A stretch of DNA of 64,000 bases from Delphinapterus leucas (GCF_002288925.2 NW_022098057.1:65029641-65093640); one strand, 5' to 3'. Shown: positions 36,649 through 48,762, counted from the stretch's first letter. Translations and numbers: made by a program. The notes: generated by a model from the sequence alone, not told the origin.

Positions 36649-37194
36649 CCTTTTTTTTTTTGCTATTTTATATTAGAACCAACATGTGTAGATTATGGTG
36701 TAGAATGAAAATTTTCCATAAATACTGACAATAAAGCCCAATGCAGCACTATAAATTACTTTCTGGTATCCTGAATGCACTCTACAGCTTAATTTTTATT
36801 ATTAGTATTAGTAATAGTGTATCCCTCTTTATATGTAACATCCGTAATAGTCTATTATTTAAAACAGAATAACCTAGCTCTGCAGTGTAAGGAGTAAGAG
36901 ATCACCAAAGCATTTCATGATCAAAACATGAACTTAATCCCACATTCTCTTTGTAACTCCAAACTTATGCTTTAGTACACAGATTGTACATTTTTAATAT
37001 AATTTTGGTCACATGAAATGCTAGATTGACATCTCTGACGAAGAGTTTTAATTTCAATTTAATAAGTTGAGATTTTATATATTTATATTATAGACTCCTA
37101 TTATAGTTGTTCAAGATCCATGATAAATGTTTTCTTGAAAATGTTAATTCTATTATAGGTTCAGAAAGCTATAAATAATGTTAACTGTAAAGGG
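36649..37194. other. No feature recognised
   Basis: Unique-looking AT-rich sequence after a T run at about 36650-36660. Confidence 0.4.
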
Positions 37195-37320
37195 ATATAA
37201 TTCAATCAATATTTATTTAGCGTATAAAAATGTGGTCAAACCCTGCTAAGTGCTGGACATACAAAAATGGATAAGCCCTAATCCTTTCTGGTAAGGAGTT
37301 CTTAGCATTTGGGGTATGGC
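37195..37320 (-). mobile_element. L2 3' tail relic, antisense
   Basis: 'tcaatcaatatttatttagc', 'cctgctaagtgctggacata' and 'ctaatcctttctggtaagga' are the reverse complement of the L2 end. Confidence 0.6.
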
Positions 37321-37691
37321 AAACACTTGTTCGACTGAATCAATAGCTCTTCCTAACTCTCTCGTCTCGCATGCTTATACTATAGGACTCAAAAGTTGCT
37401 AGCAGCTCCTGAGATGCAAGCAGAAATTTGCTGGATATGATAGTGGTGGTAGGGGTAGTAGGGATGTCTCGGCTTTCCTATTAAAAGAGGTAAGCTGGGT
37501 CTAATGCTCCGCTTCTCTTCTTGCCTTGAGCAGGGATCTAAAATGCCTACAGGTCAGCAGCCATTTTGGGACTGTGAGGTGATCAGCCAGAAATAATTGG
37601 AGAGGTTTTAGGCTTCCCTTAACTTAGTCAGCAATCCAACACCAGATACTACTATGTCCTGACTTTATTTTCTTTGCAAGACAAGTAATTA
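37321..37691. other. No feature recognised
   Basis: Unique-looking sequence containing short GGT/GTA runs near 37442-37465. Confidence 0.4.
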
Positions 37692-37893
37692 ATTTTTTTT
37701 TTTCGGTATGCGGTTCTCTTACTGTTGTGGCCTCTCCCGTTGCGGAGCACAGGCTCCGGACGCGCAGCCTCTGCGGCCATGGCTCACGGGCCCAGCCGCT
37801 CCGCGGCATGTGGGATCTTCCTGGACTGGGGCATGAACCTGTGTCCCCTGCATTGGCAGGCAGACTCTCAACCACTGCGCCACCAGGGAAGCC
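37692..37893 (-). mobile_element. CHR-type SINE, antisense
   Basis: On the minus strand it begins 'gggcttccctggtggcgcag' and ends in the A-rich tail seen here as a T run at 37692-37703. Boxes and body match the other young SINEs. Target-site duplication is not clear. The 60-codon and 105-codon frames at 37725 and 37727 are translations of this SINE. Confidence 0.9.
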
Positions 37894-38834
37894 CAAATGT
37901 TTTTTAATTAAAAATATTGTTAGGTTTCCTGTTATTGTATCTGAAGACAATCCTAACTTATATGAGAGGAGACATACTTTCCTACTAATAATTATGAGAC
38001 AACATGTAGTTGCTATTGATAACGTTCCTAAAGAACATTTATAAATGATATATGTAATGTGCTGTAGTACACAAGTGTGCTCCTTTGTGAATGCATGTGT
38101 GTGTTTGTGTTTATTTTCCTTGTAACTCCCTAGTACTTAAGAGTTGATAAATAGTTCCCCAAAAGCAAGGGTCACAATCTTACAAGGTATCAAAAGTTCC
38201 CTGACTTGGAAGAGACATATGGTAATAGAAGGCTGTGAGAAAAACAAGAGTAAATCCTTGATACTTCTGGGAGAGGTAGCTGAAGAAGAACATATATTGA
38301 AATGTGTTCTTTAGATCTAAGTTGCAGAGCCAGACAATACCAGAGATGAAAAGGAGTGAGGGAGGGAGAAGAGAGTGAAAACCATAATATAGAAAGTCTG
38401 TGATGTGAAAGGATTTGTTTTTAGACAGGTACACCAGATGGAAAAGTGGGACCTGGGAAAAGGAAATAAGATTTGATGACAGTTGAAGTAAAAAAAATTA
38501 ACAAGAGACTGTAGCCTGTTCCTGTTCTTTTTCTCAATTTGCACCATGAAATATGAGTAATAATTAGAAAGGAAACTAAAGAGACAGTAAAGTAAAGTAC
38601 CTGGCACTGTATTGTTCAACAGGTGGAAGCTAATTATGAAAGATGAAAGAATAATGAAAGATGTTGAATAATAGAATAATGAAAGATGTTGAATAATTTA
38701 GAAATAAATGATCAACAAAATATAAACAAAAGCATTACTTTTCCTTTTACGTGGTATATTTAGAGACTGATTTCATTTTGGGAACACTTTTTTTTTCTGA
38801 TCCATCATATACATTCTCCCACTCCCCCCACTTC
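37894..38834. other. Unique DNA with a 25-bp tandem duplication
   Basis: gaataatgaaagatgttga...ata occurs twice head to tail at 38649-38673 and 38674-38698 (24 of 25 match). A T run lies near 38788-38796. Overlapping minus-strand frames of 84 and 100 codons at 38180-38619 have no domain I know. Confidence 0.6.
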
Positions 38835-39035
38835 CCTTATTTATTCCTTCCTTCAGCAATAACACTTGGTAGCCACTAGGTATAGAAAATTCCCTCCTAC
38901 ATGGAACCTATGGCCCATGGGATAAGAAATACAATGAACAGGTAAAGAAAGAAGTAAGTTCAAACTGAAAATGCAGTGAAGGAAATGAGCTAGGGGCTGA
39001 GAAGGAGAGTATCAGATGATTGAGGGAAGTGATAA
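38835..39035 (-). mobile_element. L2 3' tail relic, antisense
   Basis: 'ccttccttcagcaataacac', 'tggtagccactaggtataga' and 'gataagaaatacaatgaaca' match a reverse-complement L2 end, with 'gctaggggctgagaagg' further on. Confidence 0.5.
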
Positions 39036-39364
39036 AGACAGAGGTCTTTTTAGATCAAACACTTTTTCTCCTTCAATTATGTCAGTTCCGCATTGATTAA
39101 GAGATTGGTAAAGACATATGAAAACTAGTAAGGGGAAGAGTTTTGATACTCCTGGATTGGCCAAAAACTTCATTCGGTTTTTTTCCATAAGACGGCTCTA
39201 GTAGCATTTAGTTGTCTTTAACTTCATTCGAAACAATTGTGTTAGATTGTATTGTGACAGCTGTCATATCAACATGCATTTTAAAAAAACTTATCAAAAT
39301 TGGTGAATTTTTGTGTAACCATTTTAATATTGAAGGTGGAAGAAAACATTTTTGGCATATTATG

Positions 39365-40415
39365 CTTTATTATTCAAGAAAGGTAAAAACACAACTGAAA
39401 CGCAAAAAAAGATTTGTGCAGTGCATGGAGAAGGTGCTGTGACTGATCGAACATGTCAAAAGTGATTTGTGAAGTTTTGTGCTGGAGATTTCTCACTGGA
39501 TGATGCTCCATGGTCAGGTAGACCAATTGAAGTTGATAGCGATCAAATCGAGACATTAGTTGAGAACAATCAATGTTATACCACGTGGGAGATAGCTGAC
39601 ATACTCAATATATCCAAATCAAGCACTGAAAATCATTTGCACCAGCTTGGTTATGTTCATCGCTTTGATGTTTGGGGTCCACATAAGTTAAGCAAAAAAA
39701 CCTTTCCTGACCATATTTCCTCATGCTATTCTCCACTTAAACATAACGAAAACATTCTGTTTTTAAAACAAATTGTGACGGGTGATGAAAAGTGGATACT
39801 GTACAATAATGTGGAACGGAAGAGATCACGGGGCAAGCAAAATGAACCACCACCAACCACGCCAAAGGCTGGTCTTCATCTAAAGAAGGTGATGTTGTGT
39901 ACATGGTGGGATTGGAAGGGAGTCCTCTATTACGAGCTCCTTCCGGAAAACCAAACGATTAATTCCAGTAAGTACTGCTCCCATTTCGACCAACTGAAAG
40001 CAGCACTCGACGAAAAGCGTCGAGTGCTGAGAATTAGTCAACAGAAAACGCATAATCTTCCATCAGGATAATGCAAGACCGCATGTTTCTTTGATGCCCA
40101 GGCAAAAACTGTTACAGCTTGGCTGGGAAGTTCTGATTCATCCAACGTAGTCACTGGACATGGCACCTCCTTCAGATTTCCATTTGTTTCATTCTTTACA
40201 AAATTCTCTTAATGGAAAACATTTCAATTCCCTGGAAGACTGTAAAAGGCACCTGGAACAGTTCTTTGCTCAAAAAGATAAAAAGTTTTGGGAAGATGGA
40301 ATTATGAAGCTGCCTGAAAAATGGCAGAAGGTAGTGGAACAAAAGGGTGAATTCATTACAGTGAATACATTATTCAATAAAGTTCTTGGTGAAAATGAAA
40401 AATGTGTTTTATTTT
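39365..40415 (+). pseudogene. mariner transposase, broken
   Basis: A mariner transposase binds the inverted repeats with an N-terminal helix-turn-helix domain and cuts with a DD34D catalytic triad. The N-terminal region is disrupted by indels before about 39470. The 200-codon frame 39469-40071 carries SGRP, a helix-turn-helix-like TTWEIADILNISKSS and the first catalytic region VTGDEKW (Asp 39784-39786). A frameshift near 40021-40030 moves homology to another frame, where DNARPH supplies the second Asp (40067-40069). A TAG at 40148-40150 interrupts that frame before PSDFHLF with the third Asp (40175-40177). Thirty-five codons separate the last two aspartates, one more than D34D, because a CCT codon is doubled. 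Homology ends in WEDGIMKLPEKWQKVVEQ. No active enzyme can be made. Confidence 0.9.
40002..40028. repeat. 11-bp perfect inverted repeat at transposase frameshift
   Basis: agcactcgacg (40002-40012), loop aaaag, then cgtcgagtgct (40018-40028). The right arm coincides with the position where the transposase reading frame shifts. Confidence 0.95.
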
Positions 40416-40470
40416 TAACTTTAAAAATAGTAACTTTAAAAATGGAAAGAACTTTTTGGCCAACCCAGTA

Positions 40471-43400
40471 TATCATCATTTTCCATTGAACACAGTCATT
40501 GTCTGGCTTTGGGAATCATCTTGTTAAGTAGAATGTAAATGCAAACAGTGAAATGTCAAGAAATCACTTTTACTATATTACTCAGAAAAAAGTAGCAATT
40601 CTCTGCACTGGAAAGAAAAATCAATAAGAAAAAAAGGACATCAATTAGTTTGTGGGAAAAAAATACCAAAACTATGTTTGTATACTATTTTCTGTTTTTG
40701 TGATTATTTTTACAAAACTACCTTGAGGCGTCAGCTAGTAAATAGTAACAAATGCAAGCTTCCTAATTTTGTCAGTTTCTCTGGGGTGTTACAGCCCAAC
40801 AAAAGAATTTGTTCCAAAAATACTGCATTTTAAATACTAGAGGTATTTCTCCTTGGGTTACAGTATTTCCCCTTTGGTTTTGTAAGACTGAACAAGACTA
40901 TATTGTTATTGAAGGAAAAAATCAGAAACAAGAAACTGCAGAATTTCCCAGAACCAGCAGATATTTTATAAAGATAAGAGGTTGCAAATAACTGACATGA
41001 TGTAAGCTTAAAAGGCATTCATCAGTGAGTATACCAGTTTTTCAAAAGCATTATTTTGTTGGACTAAGGATTTCATCCACCTGCTAATGCTGTCAGTGAC
41101 TTACTGTAGGGTTAGTTTCACAGTCCTCTATTAGAATGGGTGGAGGTTGAAAAAAAAAATGCCTTCAAATATTTTGTGTTTCAAAAATTCTGTGATCACT
41201 TCTGAGGGCATAAACATATGGGAATAAAAAGCTCTCAGACACCATGCAGGGGGCTACCATTCTAACAGGGAAGCAAGATGTATCAGAAATGTCCTGGCAA
41301 AACATATTTTGACACAGTTTCCAACTTCAGTTTAAAGACTCCTGAGCTCCCTCATCTTTTTTTCATCCTCTTCATCACCATTTTATCTTTTGAGTCACAT
41401 GAATATAAATAGGGGACTTATGTCTCCTTTCTCCAAGTTTCTATTTTGGTTAAAGATAGGAAGAAATCTTATAAATGGTGGTTTGTGGAGATGGCAGATT
41501 CAAATTGCTAATATTCTAAGTTCAGTAGACTTTCAAAGCAAAAGTCTTCCTCTGAAATCTTTTTGTAGAAATCAAAATTTAGGGCTTCCTTTCAATTCAA
41601 TGACCTAGTATTGATCATTAGTCAAATAAATGGTTGAGACACAGCCATGGCTCCACAACCAGAGCTTGGCAGATGGCTTTTTTTTCTTGTTTTTTTGGCA
41701 TCAAAAAGCAGATGACTAAATTCATTTCTATTAGTCAAATGAGAAAAATGGTTTGATTAAATGTGTCCAGAAATATTACCTTCACTCAATATATGTTAAT
41801 TATTTCCTCAGAATATTAGCTCTTTGAGCATTTTTAAAATGCTCAAAATTTTAAAACCAATACAGTACTCACTCGTACAATAACACACACATGGAGGGTG
41901 AAATCTCACAACTTTAGTGCCTGAAATTTCCATTTTATTCTGCACTTTGGCAAATGCATTGCAAATGTAGGTTAAAATAAACCATTTTTGGACAGAGGTA
42001 ACACATGGATCTATTATAAAAAAAATTAACCTCTCAGTTTGTATCGGTTTTTCCATTTAGCTAGCCAGCATCTAACTAATCTCTAAGGGGCTAGGACCTC
42101 AGCAGTTAAATTCCATATGAGGGCACATACGTGCCTAATATTTGCGCTGGTTATCAGGTATGTTAACAGAGTTTATTTCAAAAAAATGGTATGAATAGGC
42201 TCTACAGTTAACTAAATTTTGGATTTGCATGAGTTAAATATAGGTAAAATATTTCTTTACTGCAGGACTTCTAAGAGCCTTTGATATGCTAATAAATTTA
42301 GGGAATCCTCAGTATTGGGGATAGAGTACACAAAGCTTCCCCAAAGTATTGGATCTTAGAACCGGTCCACACTCTCTTTGGTATTTTTGATAAATAAGTT
42401 GCAAGACTGGTGTTCTCTGGCACATTCTTTGGGAAACACTGGTATAGGGCTTGAAGACTCAGATAGCATTTGAGGCTCTCTTTATGACAGGAGAAGTTGA
42501 AAATTACTCAGTATGAGGGTCAAAGAAGACATCAAAAAAGGAAGGGAATGGCAAAAATGGACAGTAAAGCATGAACATTAATCTGGTTTATTTCTCAATT
42601 TTATCTCAGCTTAGTCATAGGCACAGGCATTGTGGCTGAATAATTGTGGCAGCACATTTCTACATGCATCCCAATGTGAAATGAAGTCACTGTGACAAGA
42701 TGCACAGAGTATTTGAATGGGGAGGGATATCATAATTATAGTGTCACTCTTTAAGTATTGCAGCTAAAAGACTGATTTGTATTAGTGGCCTTTGAACAGA
42801 ACCATGTATCATAATTACCATGCAAGCAATGCTGCATCTCTTGATTGTATTTTATTCAGTAGCCACAAGTCTCATTAAGGGTATATTTTAGGTATAAGAA
42901 CCTTGAGCCTTATAATGTTTAGAATAATAATTATATTAAGTTTTTATTCTAACTTTTATTCCTATTCTACTTAGCTTAAAAATTGTTTTGCTTAAAGATA
43001 TCTGTAACCAAATACATGATAAATAAAAACTAAGTATGTTTATATGTTTGACCCATTGGATATATATGAAATGTGGTCAGTGACTGGAATTTAAAAAATA
43101 TTTTTCTACAGTAACTTAGTACCACGTTAGCCTGTTTTTAGGAAACAAGATGTACAAACAAGTAGACATCCTGAAATAAATGTCCCTGTACCGAGCTGGC
43201 CATTAGAGCCATTAAACAGAGCACTGAGACAATTTACCTTTGTCCGTTTTGTCAAAGGCATAATGTTAGACTGTCATAAATAAAAATTTTTAAAGGGTTT
43301 TTTTTCTGCTTCTCAACCATAGATACCACACAAATTGAAGTAGCTCTTAACTACAGCTTGAATTTAGATTCAGATTCATCCTTATAGAAAGTATTAATTT

Positions 43401-43699
43401 TCCTATTATTATTTCAACTATTAAAAACATCTCTCACTTTTACAAAAACCTTTTTATCGATGTAGAATGTAAACAGTGACCTTAGATGACTTGTACTGCT
43501 CTGAGAGTTAGTAGTTACTTGAAGTTATTTGTCTACTGGGGCCTTTGGCAAAGGCTAAGGAAGTTTGATATTTGAGTAGGATGTTATAAATAGGAAAGAA
43601 TTACTTATTATCTTACAAAAGCTACCTATTTAACCACTTTAAAGAGAATGTGAGGAAAATTCAAAAAGGAAGATGTAACTAATTGACTCCATTTCAAGC
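40471..43699. other. No firm feature over 3.2 kb
   Basis: Mostly unique AT-rich DNA. A possible old hAT-type DNA relic lies at about 42290-42440 ('ctttgggaaacactggtat'), too weak to call. Frames of 60-82 codons have no recognisable domain. Confidence 0.4.
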
Positions 43700-43850
43700 T
43701 GTCAGAGAGCTTAGAGATAATCTAATACAACCTTCTCATTTTTTAGGTTAAAAAACTGAGTTGCTGAGAGATAACATAGCTTGATACAGTCACAACTCGG
43801 TAATGACCACCTCAGAACCTAGATCTTCAGACGCCAAGACAAACACCCAT
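43700..43850 (-). mobile_element. MIR-like relic, antisense
   Basis: 'gagataatctaatacaacct', 'aaaaactgagttgctgagag' and 'aacatagcttgatacagtca' follow a reverse-complement MIR. Confidence 0.55.
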
Positions 43851-44089
43851 TTGTGCACCCTCTGCTTCTTCGATTTTCATTTCGTAGCCACTGAAAAGCC
43901 CCCGTTGAAAGAGAAATACCTGATTTTAGAAAGGGTAGCTACAGGGATGATGGTGTTTCCTAAGATTCTTGGTGATGATGACAAGGATAAAGCTAAAGAA
44001 AATGAAAAGATACAGCCAGTAGTCATTGGGAGGTTTCTTTTTTTTTTTTTATAGCATCCTTGTTTTTTATATGCTTTAAAATAATATGA

Positions 44090-45136
44090 GTGACAAAGGG
44101 TTAAGTTCCAAAATCTACAAGCAGCTCATGCAGCTCAAATTCAAAAAAACAAACAACCCAGTCCAAAAATGGGCAGAAGACCTAAACAGACATTTCTCCA
44201 AAGAAAATATACAGATTGCCAACAAACACATGAAAGGATGCTCAACATCACTAAGTATTAGAGAAATGCAAATCAAAACTACAATGCGGTATCACCTCAC
44301 ACCAGTCAGAATGGTCATCATCCAAAAAATCTACAAACAATAAATGCTGGAGAGGGTGTGGAGAAAAGGGAACCCTCTTGCACTGTTGGTGGGAATGTAA
44401 GTTGATACAGCCACTTCGGAGAACAGTATGGAAGTTCCTTAAAACACTACAAATAGAACTACCATACGACCCAGCAATCCCACTACTGGGCATATACCAT
44501 TAGAAAATCATAATTCAAAAAGTGTCATGTACCACAATGTTCATTGCAGCTCTATTTACAATAGCCAGGACATGGAAGCAACCTAAGTGTCCAATGACAG
44601 ATGAATGGATAAAGAAGATGTGACACATATATATAATGGAATATTAGCCATAAGAAGAAACGAAATTGAGTTATTTGTAGTGAGGTGGTAGGACCTAGAG
44701 ACTGTCATACAGAGTGAAGTCAGAAAGAGAAAAACAAATACGGTATGCTAACACGTATATATGGAATCTAAAAAAAAAAATGATTCTGAAGAAACTAGGG
44801 GCAGGACAGGAATAAAGACGCAGACGTAGAGAATGGACTTGAGGACACGGGGAGGGGGAAGGGTAAGCTGGGACGAAGTGAGAGAGTGGCATGGACTTAT
44901 ATACACTACCAGATGTAAAATCGATAGCTAGTGGGAAACAGCCGCATAGCACAGGGAGATCAGCTCAGTGCTCTGTGACCACCTAGAGGGGTGGGATAGG
45001 GAGGGTGAGAGGGAGACGCAAGAGGGAAGAGATATGGGGATATATGTATACACATTAGCTGATTCACTTTGTTGTACAACAGAAACTAACACAACATTGT
45101 AAAGCAATTATACTCCAATAAAGATGTTAAAAAAAA
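44090..45136 (+). mobile_element. 5'-truncated L1, sense
   Basis: The fragment begins in the ORF2 C-terminal region ('aaaatctacaagcagctcat'). It carries 'tcacctcacaccagtcagaa' and 'cccactactgggcatatacc', reaches the ORF2 stop at 44769-44771, then a 3' UTR ending 'actccaataaagatgttaaa'. The flanks aataatatga and aagaatatga (left about 44080-44089, right about 45137-45146) match at 9 of 10. Its 3' UTR differs from that of the long L1 at 9,777. ORF2 is broken (stop at 44341-44343 and frameshifts). Confidence 0.93.
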
Positions 45137-45689
45137 AAGAATATGAAATCTCTGGACTGTGTCGGTGGATAGGTGAAAATTACAAGAGGTGGATCAGAGA
45201 TCACTCTTTTTGTGAACTCTGAAGATGATTACAGTTAACTACAAATAAAGCCTATATATTTAATGTGGCTTAAAAAACAATTTTTTTTTAACGTGATTGT
45301 CCTGGATGTATTCCTGACAGGCTGTATGTAAACCACATTTTTGTAAATCGAATTATAAATACAACTAGGATCCACTATCTAGAGTAGTCCTGTGGTAACT
45401 TCCTCTGTTAAATGATTCTTTTCAAAGTAAAATGTTAAACACTAAATTTATCTGTTTGTAACGCTACATAGTTATTATATGTTAGACAGTTTTTTCTTTT
45501 ACTGAGAAAGTATCACTTCAAGTTGGTGAAAAAGTCGATATTCTTCTACAGTTTCCCCACATCTGTTTGTGGCTTCCATCCCCCTTTCCCCACCCTTTTA
45601 TCCTGCCATCCCTGTCTCCAATTCCTACTACATCTTCTTTTGAAAAAATTGGTAATAGATTTAAATGCATCTTTTATTTAAACTATTTT
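45137..45689. other. No feature recognised
   Basis: Unique-looking sequence after the L1 tail. Confidence 0.4.
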
Positions 45690-45750
45690 TCATCTTTATT
45701 AAGTTATAATTGACAAATAAAATCGTGTATATTTAAAGTATACAATGTAA
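45690..45750 (-). mobile_element. L1 3' end fragment, antisense
   Basis: 'ttattaagttataattgaca' followed by 'gtatatttaaagtatacaat' is the reverse complement of an old L1M-type 3' end. Confidence 0.65.
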
Positions 45751-47929
45751 TTCTGCCCCTGCTTTTGATTTTAGATAAATTTCCATGAGCACTTAGGTTT
45801 CTTGAAGTGAATTCACAGACCAGCATTCATGATTTCACTAGTCATCCATTAATTTATTCAATTTATACCCTTTTCTTACAGTCTTCCTTCCCAACCTCCT
45901 CTCCCCACATTCTTATTTTATTTTTTTAATTCAACAGAAGAGTTTGAAAGCTGCTGTGTCAGTCGTTGGTCACCTTCCAGCCCATGTGCATGAGTAATTA
46001 ACTTTGGCTCGACACACCAAAATTAAATTCTCAGATTGCCTTAGCTTTAGCAAAATTGCACTGGCATTCTTTTCTACTCTTCATGATGCATTCTGCATAA
46101 AATTTTATTGTAATTGTCAGAGTGTGGAGGTTGTGGGGTGTATTCATATTAACTGACTTTACAGCGAGAGTGCTTCTGTCGCATCCACACATCTAATTCA
46201 GTTTAATTCATTGGAAAGAGGCCTGTAATAGGAGGCAGCAGATTTGATTCGTATTTCTTGGATAAATTACATAATTTCCCAGATTCTTTATAGACACAGG
46301 GGTTGAATTAGGTTAGATCTTTAACATTTCTTTCTAGCTCTTCATAATTCTGTGATTACTGAACTGGACTTATACTCAGTTAAGTGGAAGATTCTGTGTA
46401 AGTGGGTGTTTTTCTGTCATAGAACTAACTAGGTAATAGTCAACATCATCTCACTGAGCAAGTCGGCTTAATTTCTCCTGCAGTTTTAATCTTCCTCTGC
46501 CAATTCTCTGTCAACTCTCCTCAATCAGCTGTCTTGTCTATTCCTTCAGCAAGAGTTTCATAAAACCATTCCTACTTCAATTCCTTACCCATTATTTATG
46601 TAAGATTGTTTTTGTAAATCTGTTCCAAATGGTTTATTTCTGCAGCACTTAGTAATTTATCTAAAGATTCATGTAAATGCTTCTCCTAAGATCATATAAT
46701 AATCTTAAAAGCTGTCCTCAGAAAACCAGCTGTAGTCATCTGTATATATTTCTATATTAGGGTCTTCCAGGGTTGTTAGAAATGTGGAGAGAATGCTATC
46801 ATGATAATTTCCATGTATATTAAAGCTTCGGTAGCTTTAATTGCAGAAAACAGCTATCCCAGAAATTGAACTGTTAGTAAGATAAATGCATGCTTTGTAT
46901 TAAAACTGACAGAGCAGTGACTGATAAAATCTTGTCACTGATCTAAAGCCAATACAGCAAATCAGATGACCTTCAATGCCTTTTAATTACCATTTCTGAA
47001 TAGGTTTCTGTTACTAGTGAAAGAAAAATTTCAGGAAAATAAAACCAGTAATACTGTACAAATTTGAAAAATTGGTGGTCAAGTCATCTCTGTCAGTGAT
47101 GTGAAATTCAACTGAGCTAAAGTGATAAAATACAGTGAAATGCCAATATCTTTTGCATGAAGACTTATGAAATATACATTATTCATTTCCATTTTCTACC
47201 TAAGGTAAGGCCCATTTCATCCTAAACTAACCCAGATATAGTTTTTATGTTTCCAGGAGCAACATTTATAGGTTGGCATTTAATAGGTTTTATTTTATGA
47301 CCTAAAAGGAATGCTATCTGATCACTTTTATAGTCAGATAACAGAGTGATTGAAGCTAGATGAATGAATTTTATTGCCTAATTATATTCTGATCCATACT
47401 AGCCAGTAATACCCCACTTTTCTGTGAATTTAGTGCAAATTGATAATATTAATTTAATTATTGGATGCTCATCTATTCCAAATACTTCAACTATATCTTA
47501 TTTTTTATAAGTTCTAAGTTTTCTCTTGGAAATGTTAGCCAGAAGGCCAGAGGTAAGTTCAGCTTTCACTGCAGAGTCAGAGATGCCATTATTTCATTAA
47601 TCAATCTACATTGTAGTACAGTAACAAGTCATTCAACTAAGAAATTTGAAAGCATCAAATAATACGGAAAGAATAAAAATTTTGATTATTAAATATTTGG
47701 ATGAAAATCATCACTTGAATGGGAGAAATTAAAAGTGGTACAAATACCTTTTCTCAAATCATAGAGTTTTCTGAATTTCTATAGTGTTCCAGTTTTATAA
47801 AGTTCTACCCCACATTCCAATTTACCATAACTAAAATCTTCAAAATTATATTTCTACCTTAGTGTCTTATTTGCACAGAAAAATTTCTGTGTGACAGTAA
47901 TATTTTGATATTTAGTTGAGACTTGCTTT
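45751..47929. other. Repeat-poor stretch
   Basis: Apart from a MIR-like 3' piece at about 46210-46350 ('ggttgaattaggttagatct ... aattctgtgattact'), I see no repeat over about 2 kb. AT-rich homeodomain-type motifs occur ('gagtaattaactttgg' at 45991, 'ttttaattaccatttc' at 46981). No long open frame stands out. Confidence 0.5.
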
Positions 47930-48535
47930 GTGGTATATGTTCAGGTTCAAAGTTCATGATATAATTGAGTAGAATGTGTGTTCTCTAATTGTTGAGCGCA
48001 GGGTTCTACATATGTCCATAGCATCAAACTTTTAAATTGTGCTGTTTAAATCTAAAATTGGCTCGTTCTTTTTGTTTCCTGATCTATCAGTTACTGAGAG
48101 GAGTGTACTGATATCTCCTTCTATTATTGATATTTGACAATTGCTTTCTCTACAGCTCTCCAATTTTACTTTGTATCTTTGATGCAATGTTATTATTTAC
48201 ATATGAATTTGGACTCACTATATTTACCACCTGAATCATTTTTTATTGTTTTGTAGAAACTTCTCTATTCCAGTGTCTTTATGTGTCCCACTTTCTTTTT
48301 TTCCTTATCTTTTACTGTTTTTTATTTTCATCTTCTATGTGTCATTGTATATTTTAGTTGTGTGGCTTGTAAAAAGCATAAGAATCCAATTTACAATATA
48401 CAATTTGTCCTTTAACTGACAAATTTACTCCTTTTGTATTATTCTGATTATTAATCTATTTTGATATATTTCTACTATTTTACTTTGTGCTATTTGTGCT
48501 ACTCTCTCTACACTTTTTTGTTATTTACAAGAGAT
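47930..48535 (-). mobile_element. Old L1 ORF2-region fragment, antisense
   Basis: Antisense L1 signatures include 'gttctacatatgtccatag', 'tctatcagttactgagagga', 'gatatctccttctattattg' and 'atgtgtcccactttcttt'. Decay is heavy. Confidence 0.7.
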
Positions 48536-48539
48536 GCAC

Positions 48540-48742
48540 TTTTTTAATATTTTAATTTTATTGGAGTATAATTGATGTACAATGTTGTATTAGTTTCAGG
48601 TGTACAGCAAAGTGATTCATTTATACATATACCTATATTCATTCTTTTTAGACTTTTTTCTCATATAGGTTATCACATAATATTAGGTAGAGTTGCCTGT
48701 ACTATACAGTAGGTCCTTGTTGGTTATCTGTCTTATATATAG
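48540..48742 (-). mobile_element. L1 3' UTR, antisense, truncated
   Basis: 'ttattggagtataattgatg', 'caggtgtacagcaaagtgat' and 'cagtaggtccttgttggtta' are the reverse complement of an L1 3' end. It is the same UTR type as the outer L1 at 33,833. It directly abuts the older L1 piece and ends in a TG run. Confidence 0.85.
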
Positions 48743-48762
48743 TAGTGTGTGTGTGTGTGTGT
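48743..48762. repeat. (TG)n microsatellite
   Basis: About nine TG units at the 5' truncation point of the antisense L1. Confidence 0.95.

Larger units (their letters stand above)
39149..40468 (+). mobile_element. mariner (Tc1/mariner) DNA transposon, full length
   Basis: About 1.3 kb, the usual mariner length. The left end 'ctggattggccaaaaacttc' and the complement of the right end 'ctgggttggccaaaaagttc' form terminal inverted repeats. The right end is followed by TA (40469-40470) and the left is preceded within two bases by TA (39147-39148), matching TA target duplication. The interior encodes a mariner transposase on the plus strand, broken as described in its own entry. It resembles the mammalian mariners present in cetartiodactyl genomes. 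The subfamily was not determined. Confidence 0.92.

Noticed and set aside
42290..42440. Possible old hAT DNA transposon ('ctttgggaaacactggtat')
   Set aside because: Only one short box matches what I remember. No inverted repeats or 8-bp duplication could be seen.
47512..47552. 41-base plus-strand exon-like segment ending gccagag|gtaagtt
   Set aside because: The acceptor is weak and no neighbouring exon or conserved frame is visible.
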